A DNA stretch of 24,248 nt from Leptospiraceae bacterium (lineage in GTDB: Bacteria; Spirochaetota; Leptospiria; Leptospirales; Leptospiraceae): contig JAIXRB010000204.1 in assembly GCA_027485405.1 (NCBI GenBank), positions 1 to 24,248 on the forward strand. Direction: 5' to 3'. Below the pieces are notes generated by a model that did no database searches, was not told the origin of the DNA, and was given only the letters and a program-made list of their open reading frames with translations. Below, piece after piece: positions 1 to 7,646 of the stretch. The stretch's first letter is position 1, and each line of letters begins with the position of its first letter. The translations under genes and the position numbers were made by a program.

Positions 1-639
1 ACTTCTTTGGATTCTGGGGCCTGTTTTTTTGTGAATCCTATGACAGCTTGGGCTATGGTTGAGCAAGGAACACGAGAAAAACACACAGCTATGGTTCAAA
101 CTGCGGCGGCAAGTGCTCTGGGAAAGATGGTGATTCGACTTTGCAAAGAAAGATCTATACCATTGATCAATGTTGTGAGAAGAAAAGAGCAAGAAGAGGC
201 TTTGATTAGCATTGGAGCCGAAAATGTTCTCAATTCTTCATCTCCAAACTTCGCCAAGGAACTTTACAAAATTTCTAAAAAGTTAAATGCTACTTACGCA
301 ATCGATGCTGTGGCAGGTGAGACTGCGCAAATGTTAGTTGAATGTCTTCCGTACGGATCTAAAATTGTTTGCTATGGTGCACTTTCAGAAAAACCTTTCA
401 CTGTAAATTCAGGAATTCTACTTTTTCAAAACAAAAAGATCGAAGGTTTTTGGCTTTCTTCTTGGATATATACAATTGGATTAGAAGAGTTTCGACGACA
501 GACCGACCTCGCTCAAAAATACATAAATTCGATTTTTGCAACTACCATTGCAAAACGATTTAAATTTGAAGATTTTCAGTCTGGCATGGATTATTATAAA
601 AATAACATGAGTGAAGGTAAGGTTGTTTTTACTCCATGA
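1..639 (+). CDS. Zinc-type alcohol dehydrogenase / quinone oxidoreductase (MDR family), 5' truncated by window edge
   Basis: The frame is open from base 1, so this is the C-terminal 212 residues of a longer protein whose start lies upstream. What is visible is the Rossmann cofactor domain and C-terminal part of a medium-chain dehydrogenase/reductase. A stretch VNPMTAWAMVE, typical just before the cofactor domain, is followed by an AAASALGKMVIRLCK nucleotide-binding helix, a variant of the usual GAxGGVG loop. Later come IGAENVLN and YAIDAVAG, which sit where family members carry the G-A-D and D-x-V-G motifs, and the C-terminal GKVVF is also typical. No zinc ligands are visible in this part. 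Such enzymes reduce quinones, enals or enoyl thioesters with NAD(P)H; the substrate cannot be told. The stop overlaps the next start by 4 nt (ATGA), implying translational coupling to the lipoprotein gene. Confidence 0.85.
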   Translation, partial: TSLDSGACFFVNPMTAWAMVEQGTREKHTAMVQTAAASALGKMVIRLCKERSIPLINVVRRKEQEEALISIGAENVLNSSSPNFAKELYKISKKLNATYAIDAVAGETAQMLVECLPYGSKIVCYGALSEKPFTVNSGILLFQNKKIEGFWLSSWIYTIGLEEFRRQTDLAQKYINSIFATTIAKRFKFEDFQSGMDYYKNNMSEGKVVFTP

Positions 640-1169
640 AGCTTTTTCGCAACATGGGCTTTGCCATCATTGTTATTTGTTTTTTTTCTCAGGTCTCATG
701 CTTTTACTCTGCAAAAAAGAATGCAGAACGAATCAAGAATTGTCAAATATCGTTTGTAAGTCTTTCTATTAAGCGACTTCCTTCGAAAGGCGCCGGTTTA
801 TTTCCGAATCTTCAAATTTCGCCCATCATTGAAATAAAAAATCCAAATCAAGAGGAAGTTGAGATCTACGAATTCGATTTAGATCTTTTTGTAATCGCAA
901 ACCAAGAGCGCGAACGTCTGGGAAAAGTGAAAAATTCAGAGCCGCAATTGATCGCTGGAGGGGAAACTCGCCAATTTGCATTAGCTATCGAAATGGACGA
1001 GGAAGAAGGACTGGATGTAAAAATAATTACGATCGGATTACGCTTGATAGCTTCGGCATCCCGCGGGGAAGAGTCAGAGTTTGAAATCAACGGAAATGTT
1101 TATATCGATTCCGGAATAGGCAAAGTGCCGGTGCCAGTTAAAGAAATCAAAAAGATCAGACTCAAGTAG
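636..1169 (+). CDS. LEA14-like (LEA type 2 / WHy domain) lipoprotein
   Basis: 177 aa. The N-terminus is a lipoprotein signal: basic MKLFR, a hydrophobic stretch to about residue 20, then Q-V-S-C with the probable lipidated Cys at 22, a loose lipobox of the sort spirochaetes tolerate. The mature part is predicted mostly beta and contains IEIKNPNQEEVEIYEFDLDL (about residues 65-84), which matches the NPN-containing first half of the LEA_2/WHy fold, followed by a GKVKNSEPQLIAGGE turn and an IPP-like edge. Such domains are linked to desiccation or stress tolerance, but the role here is inferred from the fold only. It overlaps the dehydrogenase stop by 4 nt and the next gene by 1 nt, so it is part of a four-gene unit. 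Confidence 0.7.
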   Translation: MKLFRNMGFAIIVICFFSQVSCFYSAKKNAERIKNCQISFVSLSIKRLPSKGAGLFPNLQISPIIEIKNPNQEEVEIYEFDLDLFVIANQERERLGKVKNSEPQLIAGGETRQFALAIEMDEEEGLDVKIITIGLRLIASASRGEESEFEINGNVYIDSGIGKVPVPVKEIKKIRLK

Positions 1170-1477
1170 TGGTGCGTCAGAATTTCTTCCTTTTACTAAT
1201 TCTATTTTTTAACCTCCCCTTTTGTTTTTCTTGCAACAACACACTTTCCAGTAGTTTCTATGAGCCTTTGGAAGCCAATGTAAAAATAGCACAAGCTTTT
1301 GCTATAAAAGACAGCGCTTGTGGTTCATCTCATCGGATTACATCCTTTATTTTAGGTCGTGCCAAAATAACTAATGTAGATGCCTGTGTAAAAGCTATCG
1401 AACTTTTATCTTGTGTTCAGTGGAATGTAAATGACCCAACACCCGATAGATGCAAATCCATTAATTTTAAATTATAA
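1169..1477 (+). CDS. Small Cys-rich putative lipoprotein, Leptospira-type
   Basis: 102 aa, read from a GTG whose G is the last base of the previous stop codon. The first 18 residues are strongly hydrophobic (FFLLLILFFNLPFCFSC), with two possible lipidated cysteines at 19 and 22. The mature protein carries four more cysteines at 51, 73, 82 and 95, spaced as if for two disulphides in the periplasm or at the outer membrane. I do not recognise a characterised family; the size and pattern are like the small four-Cys lipoproteins seen in Leptospira. Start choice: GTG 1169 and the adjacent GTG 1172 are the only good options that keep the signal peptide. Confidence 0.7.
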   Translation: MVRQNFFLLLILFFNLPFCFSCNNTLSSSFYEPLEANVKIAQAFAIKDSACGSSHRITSFILGRAKITNVDACVKAIELLSCVQWNVNDPTPDRCKSINFKL

Positions 1478-1479
1478 AA

Positions 1480-1962
1480 ATGTGGCGATATCTATTTACA
1501 CTTTCACCGACAGAAGTTTGGGTTTTCACAATGCTAGGTCTTTCTGGCTTTGCTCTGCTAGTCTTTAGTCTAGTCAAAAGAAAACACAATCCAAAGTCCG
1601 TTGAAGAAATCATAGAATCCAAAAAGTCTCCAAAAAAATCCAAAGTAGAAAAAAGGGAAAAGGAATTAATCGTAACAGAAATTTTTGATTACAATGGAGT
1701 CAAAATCCTCCATGAAAAGGGAATTTATACTGTCAATGATCGTGGAATCGTGGCGCAACATTCTTCTTGGGATTCTCTGCCTAAGCGTTACCAGAGAATG
1801 ATTTTGGAGCTAGACCAAAGAAGCCAAGGCCAGAAAGGGGAAGATTACTTTTTAGAAATGCTTAACGGATTTTATTATATTTCAGAACCAAACGGAAAGA
1901 AAAAAAGATACGATAGCATTGAAGATATTCCGCCTCGCATTAGGAAAAATGTAGGGCTATAG
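1480..1962 (+). CDS. Hypothetical single-pass membrane protein
   Basis: 160 aa with no recognised domain. One membrane segment lies at about residues 13-33 (VWVFTMLGLSGFALLVFSLV), followed by a positively charged cytoplasmic linker rich in Lys/Glu/Ser (about 34-63) and a soluble C-terminal domain of about 95 residues. That domain holds two similar halves of the pattern G-x-Y-x(n)-G-x-x, around GIYTVNDRG and GFYYISEPNG, each followed by a short basic/acidic segment (SWDSLPKRYQ and SIEDIPPRIR), suggesting an internal duplication. It starts 2 nt after the Cys-rich lipoprotein and ends overlapping the stop of the convergent histidine kinase gene. Confidence 0.75.
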   Translation: MWRYLFTLSPTEVWVFTMLGLSGFALLVFSLVKRKHNPKSVEEIIESKKSPKKSKVEKREKELIVTEIFDYNGVKILHEKGIYTVNDRGIVAQHSSWDSLPKRYQRMILELDQRSQGQKGEDYFLEMLNGFYYISEPNGKKKRYDSIEDIPPRIRKNVGL

Positions 1963-4311
1963 TTTTTGTTTCCAAAGACTGAGTTCTCTTTGTATATCAG
2001 ACAAAGTGAATGGTTTACTCAAATAACTGTCCATCCCAGTTTCTAAGTACTTTTCTTTATCACCTTTCATGACGTTAGCAGTAACTGCAATGATATAGGG
2101 TTGATCAATCTTTGAATTAAGTCTAATCTGCCTTGTTGTTTCTATTCCATCCAAAACTGGCATTTGAATGTCCATAAAGATTAGGAGATAAGGCTTGGAA
2201 GTCAACATCTCCAGAGCAATGGCTCCGTTATCCGCTATGTCAATTTCGTAGCCAATTTTCTGGAAAATTTTCTTAGCTACTAGCTGATTGATGGTATTGT
2301 CTTCAACTAGAAGGATATTGTTCACTATTTCTGGAATAAAAGTAAATCCCAATTCTTCTTTTGCTTTCAATGAATTCGTATTTACCACAGAAGGAACAAC
2401 CTGGAAGGGAACTAGAAAGTAGAAATGAGAACCTTGGCTTTCCTTACTTTCAAAACCAATGATACCTTTCATAAGCTCAACTAATCGTTTGCTTATTGCA
2501 AGTCCTAATCCAGTGCCACCGTACGTTCTTGTTATGCTTGAATCTGCTTGATAGAAAGGCTTGAAAATGGAATTTTTCTTACTTTCGGAGATGCCAATCC
2601 CCGTGTCTTTTACTCGAAAAATGATTTCCCAATCTTGAGTTTCCGATTCTAATTTCCTTTTTTGAAACTCGACGTTTAAGCTGATCGAACCAACGCTTGT
2701 AAATTTCAAAGCATTGCTCAAGAGGTTTTTTAAAACTTGGCTTAGGCGATTGGGGTCTCCCATCAGTCTTTCCGGAATCTCAGGATTTACCACAAAATTT
2801 AAAGTTAAAGATTTACCTTTAGCAATCGGCTTAAAGGCGTTTTCTAGTTCTCCTAATAGAATACGAAGATTGAACTCGCGAGATTCTAATTCGACCTGAC
2901 CAGCTTCGATTTTTGAAAAATCAAGAATCTCATTGATTAGGTTTAATAGCGACTCGCCAGAAGATTTGATTACTTGAACCATTTCTTTTTGTTCTTTGTT
3001 CAATGAACTGGATTCAAGTAGGCTAGTCATACCAATCACTCCATTCATTGGGGTTCGTATTTCGTGACTAATGGTAGCTAGAAATTCCGACTTTGCTCCC
3101 GACGCGGCTTCTGCAATCAATTTTGCATCCATTAATTCTTGTTCGTATTGTTTTTGATCGGAAATGTCATTCCACGAAATCAAAAAAACCTCTTCGTCTT
3201 GAATTGTTAATCGATTTATTCTCGTAATGACAGTAAATAAATCCCCATTCATTTTTTTCTGAACCCACTCAAATCTATAAGAGCTTTGGTTCGTTGACAG
3301 AAATCGAGCAATGAGCATTGCTTTGTCTTGCGAACGAACTCCCGGTTCCTGGAATTCAGGAGAAAAATCAGAAGGCATTTTGCCAATAATTTCTGCTTTG
3401 GAGTTTGCTCCGAGTATTGCAATTGTAGAAAGACTACAATCGATAATTCCTTCTTTTTTTTTGAACAATAGCAATGGATCTAAAGAGTTTTCAAAGAAGA
3501 TGCGGAATTTCTCTTCTTCATAGAGGATTTTTTTCTCATAGATTACTCTTTCCGAAATATCCTGAACAATTCCTAGGGTTTGGATAGTTTCCCCTTCTTC
3601 ATTCTTGGAAAACGGAGTTACTCTGTCTAACAGATCTACGTAGTACCCTTTTTTATGCCTCATTCGATACTGAATGTCAATGGTGTGGCCTTTCTGAAGC
3701 GTAAGCAATTGTTGCATAGTATCGATGACTTTGGGTAAGTCTTCAGGATGGACTAAGGTTGCAATTACATTGGAGCCCATTTTTCTGATATCATCAGAGT
3801 CATAACCTAGAGTATGTGCTATTTCTCTATTCACATAGACATTTTTTCTTTCCTTTAAGTCGTAAAGATAAATGATATTTGGAACTGATTGGGCGATTTG
3901 TTCTAGGAACTTTTCTGAATCAGTTAGTTCTTTATCAACAATCAATTGATAGCTGGATTCTTGGATATAACAGATTGTATAGTCTTGATCGTTCTCGGTA
4001 TAAGGGGAAAGCCCAATTTCCAGACCTATCTCTTCTCCTGATTTCTTTAATGCCAAGACTTTCCTTCCAAAGGACATATTCTTGTACTTAGGCGAATTTA
4101 GAAATTGTGTATGCAGTGCCGCATGGTTTTCTCTAAATCTCTCTGGAATGAGATCCACCATTGTTAGGTTTAACATCTCTTCTGCGGTATAGTCGAAGAG
4201 ACGATCTGCCTTTGGATTGGAAAAAAGGATTTTCCCTTCTCGGTTTACAATTAAAACTCCAATGGGACCTAAGTGAATGATGGAATGGAGAAGAGCATTT
4301 TGGAATTCCAT
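1957..4311 (-). CDS. Hybrid sensor histidine kinase/response regulator with three PAS domains
   Basis: 784 aa with no membrane segment, so probably a cytoplasmic sensor. Order of domains: PAS 1 (about 5-120, with a GPIGVLIVN core), PAS 2 with its PAC motif (about 130-260, VHPEDLPKV), PAS 3 (about 265-388), then HisKA with SHEIRTPMNGV and phospho-acceptor His416. The ATPase domain shows the N box (NLLSNALKF around 529-537), the G1 box DTGIGI at 569-574 and the G2 box GGTGLGLA at about 598-605. The C-terminal receiver has the acidic pair E670/D671, phosphorylated Asp714 in MDIQMPVLDG, Thr744 and Lys766. All catalytic positions are intact. The signal is unknown. An AT-rich non-coding stretch precedes the ATG and the Shine-Dalgarno is weak. 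Confidence 0.95.
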   Translation of the reverse strand: MEFQNALLHSIIHLGPIGVLIVNREGKILFSNPKADRLFDYTAEEMLNLTMVDLIPERFRENHAALHTQFLNSPKYKNMSFGRKVLALKKSGEEIGLEIGLSPYTENDQDYTICYIQESSYQLIVDKELTDSEKFLEQIAQSVPNIIYLYDLKERKNVYVNREIAHTLGYDSDDIRKMGSNVIATLVHPEDLPKVIDTMQQLLTLQKGHTIDIQYRMRHKKGYYVDLLDRVTPFSKNEEGETIQTLGIVQDISERVIYEKKILYEEEKFRIFFENSLDPLLLFKKKEGIIDCSLSTIAILGANSKAEIIGKMPSDFSPEFQEPGVRSQDKAMLIARFLSTNQSSYRFEWVQKKMNGDLFTVITRINRLTIQDEEVFLISWNDISDQKQYEQELMDAKLIAEAASGAKSEFLATISHEIRTPMNGVIGMTSLLESSSLNKEQKEMVQVIKSSGESLLNLINEILDFSKIEAGQVELESREFNLRILLGELENAFKPIAKGKSLTLNFVVNPEIPERLMGDPNRLSQVLKNLLSNALKFTSVGSISLNVEFQKRKLESETQDWEIIFRVKDTGIGISESKKNSIFKPFYQADSSITRTYGGTGLGLAISKRLVELMKGIIGFESKESQGSHFYFLVPFQVVPSVVNTNSLKAKEELGFTFIPEIVNNILLVEDNTINQLVAKKIFQKIGYEIDIADNGAIALEMLTSKPYLLIFMDIQMPVLDGIETTRQIRLNSKIDQPYIIAVTANVMKGDKEKYLETGMDSYLSKPFTLSDIQRELSLWKQKL

Positions 4312-4350
4312 TGCATAGCTATCTTAGAAAATAGTTCTTTCGATAGAAAG

Positions 4351-4394
4351 CAAAAATAGGCTCACCCAGAATTCCGAGAATTCTGAGCAAGCCT
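4351..4394 (-). terminator. Rho-independent terminator of the desaturase gene
   Basis: Seen directly: a near-perfect hairpin at 4358-4394. An 8-bp inner stem (CAGAATTC with GAATTCTG) closes on a 3-nt loop (CGA), with an outer 5-bp stem (AGGCT with AGCCT) separated by a 4x4 internal loop. Read on the minus strand it is followed by an ATTTTTG tract at 4357-4351. It begins about 30 nt after the desaturase stop codon and lies upstream of the histidine kinase start, insulating the kinase gene from desaturase transcription. Confidence 0.8.
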
Positions 4395-4423
4395 AAGGAA
4401 TAAGTATTTAAATTTGAATTCTC

Positions 4424-5359
4424 TTATGTCACAGTCGCAGGGACTTTTTCGCGGTAGGTAGTTTTGATGACTTGACCTAGCTTTTTACGACCTTCTTCCA
4501 GAACCTTTGCAGGCGGTTTTTTCAGATCCCATACAAGACCCATCCAGCTAAAGACTTTAATGATGTAGTAGCTTAGATCAATTTCATACCAATAGAATCC
4601 TTGGTTTACGCTCGAACAATAGTAGTGGTGGTTGTTGTGCCAGCCTTCTCCCATAGTGACCAAGGCTAGCAGAAAGTTGTTTTTGCTAGTGTCTCGTGTT
4701 TGGTAACGAACAGATCCATAGACATGAGCAAGAGAATTGATTGTCCAGGTTGCATGCCCAAGAAAAAAAGTGGAAACTGCATAACCATAAACCAACCAAC
4801 CCCATCCACCTATCGCATACAGTAAAATAGAATAAAGCAAAGGTGGAACCCAGTGGTAGCGATCCAGCCAACGAAGTTCAGGGTATTTGTAAAAATCTGG
4901 GATCAACTTTGCTTCGTAATCATTGTATTCGTCTCTCAAAAACCAAAGCATATGAGAGTACCAGAACCCTTTCAAAGAAGGGGAATGTATGTCTTTATCG
5001 GTATCCGAGTATTTGTGATGATTTCTATGATGAGCCGCCCACCAGAGAACGCCTTTTTGCATCGCCATGGAACCAATCCAAGCTAGAACAAACTGAAATA
5101 CTCGCGATGTTTTGTAAGAAGCATGGGAAAAGTAACGGTGGTAAACTCCAGTAATCCCAAACATTCGGAGAAAGTAAGAACCAACTGCGACCCAGAAAAG
5201 CTCCCAAGAAAAAGGAACTGTGAAAACAGTCAGAACCGTTGAAGAGATTAGGATGAATAGAAACAGGAAGAGCTTTGGGGCTTTTTCCTTGACAATGGGA
5301 GAGACAGTTGTAGCGGATTCCATGATTGGTCTGTGTCCCTTTTTTCTGGGTGGTTGCAT
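4424..5359 (-). CDS. Membrane fatty acid desaturase (acyl-CoA / acyl-lipid delta-9 type)
   Basis: 311 aa. The three histidine boxes of the di-iron membrane desaturases are complete: HRYFSH at 74-79, HHRNHH at 110-115 and HNNHH at 241-245, plus the conserved His202 and the NSLAH motif near 208-212. Hydrophobic pairs lie at about 30-70 and 170-200. The enzyme puts a cis double bond into long-chain acyl chains in the inner membrane using O2 and an electron donor, and so tunes membrane fluidity. There is no fused cytochrome b5 or rubredoxin. An alternative start is Met13 (5323), giving 299 aa; neither start has a strong ribosome-binding site. It is divergent from lysC and ends at a strong terminator. 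Confidence 0.93.
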   Translation of the reverse strand: MQPPRKKGHRPIMESATTVSPIVKEKAPKLFLFLFILISSTVLTVFTVPFSWELFWVAVGSYFLRMFGITGVYHRYFSHASYKTSRVFQFVLAWIGSMAMQKGVLWWAAHHRNHHKYSDTDKDIHSPSLKGFWYSHMLWFLRDEYNDYEAKLIPDFYKYPELRWLDRYHWVPPLLYSILLYAIGGWGWLVYGYAVSTFFLGHATWTINSLAHVYGSVRYQTRDTSKNNFLLALVTMGEGWHNNHHYYCSSVNQGFYWYEIDLSYYIIKVFSWMGLVWDLKKPPAKVLEEGRKKLGQVIKTTYREKVPATVT

Positions 5360-5374
5360 TTTTTTTCATTCTTC

Positions 5375-5413
5375 TTGATTCCCATTTCCGCTAAGGTAGG
5401 CTGACCCTTAGGA
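5375..5413 (+). promoter_or_regulatory. Candidate lysC promoter with an inverted repeat reaching into the ribosome-binding site
   Basis: In the short divergent gap there is a TTGATT at 5375-5380, a 16-nt spacer and a poor -10 (TAGGCT, 5397-5402). More clearly seen is a perfect 6-bp inverted repeat, CTAAGG 5391-5396 and CCTTAG 5406-5411, with a 9-nt loop. Its right arm shares two bases with the AGGA Shine-Dalgarno (5410-5413) of lysC. It could be an operator or a weak hairpin limiting translation. The promoter call is weak; the inverted repeat itself is certain. Confidence 0.3.
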
Positions 5414-5417
5414 CAGC

Positions 5418-6632
5418 ATGGAATCAAGGATTATCGTTCAAAAGTATGGGGGAACCTCCGTTGGAGACACCCAAAAAATCAAGAATGTGGCGAACCGCAT
5501 TCAAAAATACCATGAGAAAGGGGAAAAGGTTCTAGTAGTCGTCTCTGCAATGGGCCATACTACCGATGAATTGGTCCAACTCTCGGAGCAAATCTCAAAA
5601 AACCCCCCTCGCAGGGAAATGGACATGCTTTTGTCCACAGGGGAGCAAGTTTCGATTGCCCTTCTAGCTATCGCACTCACAGAAATCGGAGTTCCAGCTC
5701 AATCATTCACTGGTTCTCAAATCAAATTAATGACCGATGGAAACTTTTCCAATGCCAAAATCGAAATGATCGATCGTACTCGAATCGATGAAGCATTTGC
5801 CCAAGGAAAAGTAGCCATAGTTGCGGGCTTTCAAGGAATTGATAAGGATGAAAACATTGTAACGCTCGGTAGAGGGGGAAGCGATACTTCGGCAGTGGCA
5901 TTAGCGGCGGCATTAGGTGCCGACGAATGCGAAATATACACTGACGTAGACGGAGTATATACTGCCGATCCAAGAAAAATCCCCAACGCTAAAATGCACA
6001 AACAAATTACATACGAAGAAATGTTGGAATTAGCAAGCTTGGGAGCCGGTGTCTTGCACTCTCGAAGTGTAGAGCTTGGCATGAATTACAATGTAGTGAT
6101 CCATGTTAGATCAAGTTTTCACGACAGACCCGGAACCCTAGTCATGAGCGAGGACAAAATTATGGAAAAAATGAAAGTAAGTGGAGTAACTTCCAAAGGT
6201 GATCAAGCAAGAGTTACGATAGCCGATGTAAAAGACAAGCCTGGTATTGCGGCAGAACTCTTTACTCAGCTTGCCAAAAAAGACGTGATAGTTGATGTTA
6301 TTGTGCAATCGTCTCCTCGCAACGGCATAAACACGATTTCTTTTACTATTTCTAAGAAAGACATACCTTCGGCAAAACCTCTCATCGAGTCCTATGCTAA
6401 GGATCATGGAAACGGAAAAGCAGAGATTGACGAAGAAATTTCGATAGTAAGTGCTGTCGGTGTGGGAATGAAATCTCATGTTGGTGTTGCGGCAACAATG
6501 TTTCAAGCATTGGCTTCCAAAGGCATAAACATTGAAATGATTTCTACTTCAGAAATCAAAATCTCTTGTGTAATCAAACAGAGTCAAGCTGAAGACGCTG
6601 TAAAGTCCTTGCATTCCGCGTTTATAGGTTAA
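5418..6632 (+). CDS. lysC: Aspartate kinase (monofunctional, with two ACT domains)
   Basis: 404 aa, the normal length for the Bacillus/Corynebacterium-type class. It phosphorylates L-aspartate with ATP, the first step to lysine/diaminopimelate, threonine, methionine and isoleucine. Visible motifs: KYGGTSVG at 9-16, GRGGSDTSAV at 151-160 and TDVDGVYTADPR at 175-186 of the kinase domain. Regulatory ACT domains follow at about 265-335 and 340-404 (SAVGVGM, INIEMISTSEI), where lysine and/or threonine usually bind. ATG 5418 has AGGA at a suitable distance. It heads a five-gene plus-strand run, with the SurA-like gene starting 6 nt after its stop. An internal start for a separate beta chain is likely (see the site at 6150-6164). 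Confidence 0.97.
   Translation: MESRIIVQKYGGTSVGDTQKIKNVANRIQKYHEKGEKVLVVVSAMGHTTDELVQLSEQISKNPPRREMDMLLSTGEQVSIALLAIALTEIGVPAQSFTGSQIKLMTDGNFSNAKIEMIDRTRIDEAFAQGKVAIVAGFQGIDKDENIVTLGRGGSDTSAVALAAALGADECEIYTDVDGVYTADPRKIPNAKMHKQITYEEMLELASLGAGVLHSRSVELGMNYNVVIHVRSSFHDRPGTLVMSEDKIMEKMKVSGVTSKGDQARVTIADVKDKPGIAAELFTQLAKKDVIVDVIVQSSPRNGINTISFTISKKDIPSAKPLIESYAKDHGNGKAEIDEEISIVSAVGVGMKSHVGVAATMFQALASKGINIEMISTSEIKISCVIKQSQAEDAVKSLHSAFIG
6150..6164 (+). promoter_or_regulatory. Internal ribosome-binding site for a lysC beta subunit
   Basis: GAGGA at 6150-6154 lies 7 nt before an in-frame ATG (6162, codon 249). Translation from it would give a 156-residue protein made of just the two ACT domains, beginning MEKMKVSGV. 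In Bacillus subtilis and Corynebacterium glutamicum lysC makes such an overlapping beta chain from an internal start near codon 250, and the enzyme is alpha2-beta2. The site and frame are seen; use of the start is inferred. Confidence 0.5.
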
Positions 6633-6638
6633 TTCTCT

Positions 6639-7646
6639 ATGCGAAGACTGGTTATCATTTTCTTTTGTTTAGGAATGATCACTGGTCTTCTTGCCTATGA
6701 GTCCTTGAACCAGGTTCTAGCTATTGTAGGAACCAAATCCATAAGCCAACTTGAATATGAACAAGGTGTAGAAAGATATAAACAAATATCTAAATATATG
6801 CCACCTAATCGTAAAAAAGGTTCGCTTCATTCTCAGGTATTGGATTTTTTAATTGATCGGGCAATTATAGACATAGTTGCAGAAGAAGAAAGCATTCAGG
6901 TAAACGAGAAAAGAATTGAAGCAGAAATTCAGAAAAGAATGGATTCTCAGGGAATCACTGATTTAGAACAATTTAAAAAAATCATCGTGCAACAATACAA
7001 TGCACCTTACGAACAGTGGATCGATGATCTGCCTTTTCAGATCAAAAAGTCTCAGCTTTTGCAACTTAGAATTACGCCAGCCCCTCCTTCCGAACAAGAC
7101 ATTTTGGCTTGGTACAACAAAAACAAAGCCAAAGTAGGTTTTGAGTTTAAGTTCCGAGAATTTGTTTTGTCGCCTCTCAATTCATCCGTAGATGAAGAGC
7201 AAAAGATCTTTCAAGAGTTAAATGATATCCGAGCTAAGTCTATGAAAGATCCTTCATTCTTTAAATTAGTGGCAAGTGGTCCGCGAAATGAATCTCGTTC
7301 CAAATCTTCTGGCGGTTTGGTCAATTGGATTGCAACTTTTGAGCTTTATAAAACGCAACCGATCACGGCATCGATTCTCAATCAAGTGGGGCCTGGCAAA
7401 TTCTCAGATGTGTTTCGCGATGATAGAAAAAGATATTGCCTGGTCTTTGTGGAAGGGATGAGACCCACCCCCGTTGATTCAGTTAGAAAAGGTATCCAAG
7501 GGCTTCTGTATCGAGAAAAGGAGCAGTCCTCTTTTGAAGAATGGCTTGCGGGAATGCGAAAGACCACATCCATTACTATCATTGATCCTGTTTATATAAA
7601 AGAAAACAATATCACAAATCCTGAAGAAAAGTACAATCCAGACTAA
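6639..7646 (+). CDS. SurA-like periplasmic peptidyl-prolyl isomerase/chaperone
   Basis: 335 aa. A signal peptide spans about residues 1-19 (RRLVIIFFCLGMITGLLA), followed by the SurA N-terminal pattern: LNQVLAIVGTKSIS, QVLDFLIDRAIIDIVAEE and a helix-rich segment to about residue 145. A parvulin/rotamase domain follows at about 165-272, with the family landmarks GGLVNW and the FSDVFRDDRKRYCLVFVEG region. The parvulin domain is divergent, so isomerase activity is uncertain and a pure chaperone role is possible. SurA proteins escort outer membrane proteins through the periplasm. It lies between lysC (6 nt gap) and the spiro-SPASM gene, with which it shares a TAATG stop/start overlap. Confidence 0.8.
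   Translation: MRRLVIIFFCLGMITGLLAYESLNQVLAIVGTKSISQLEYEQGVERYKQISKYMPPNRKKGSLHSQVLDFLIDRAIIDIVAEEESIQVNEKRIEAEIQKRMDSQGITDLEQFKKIIVQQYNAPYEQWIDDLPFQIKKSQLLQLRITPAPPSEQDILAWYNKNKAKVGFEFKFREFVLSPLNSSVDEEQKIFQELNDIRAKSMKDPSFFKLVASGPRNESRSKSSGGLVNWIATFELYKTQPITASILNQVGPGKFSDVFRDDRKRYCLVFVEGMRPTPVDSVRKGIQGLLYREKEQSSFEEWLAGMRKTTSITIIDPVYIKENNITNPEEKYNPD

Noticed and set aside
4843..5154. Plus-strand open frames across the desaturase gene
   Set aside because: They are shadows of a gene whose three histidine boxes are all intact on the minus strand.
5374..5391. An 18-bp exact match between the lysC upstream region and 17400-17417
   Set aside because: The second copy is inside the signal sequence codons of the cyclase gene; there is no extension on either side and no other copies, so it is taken as chance in AT-rich sequence.
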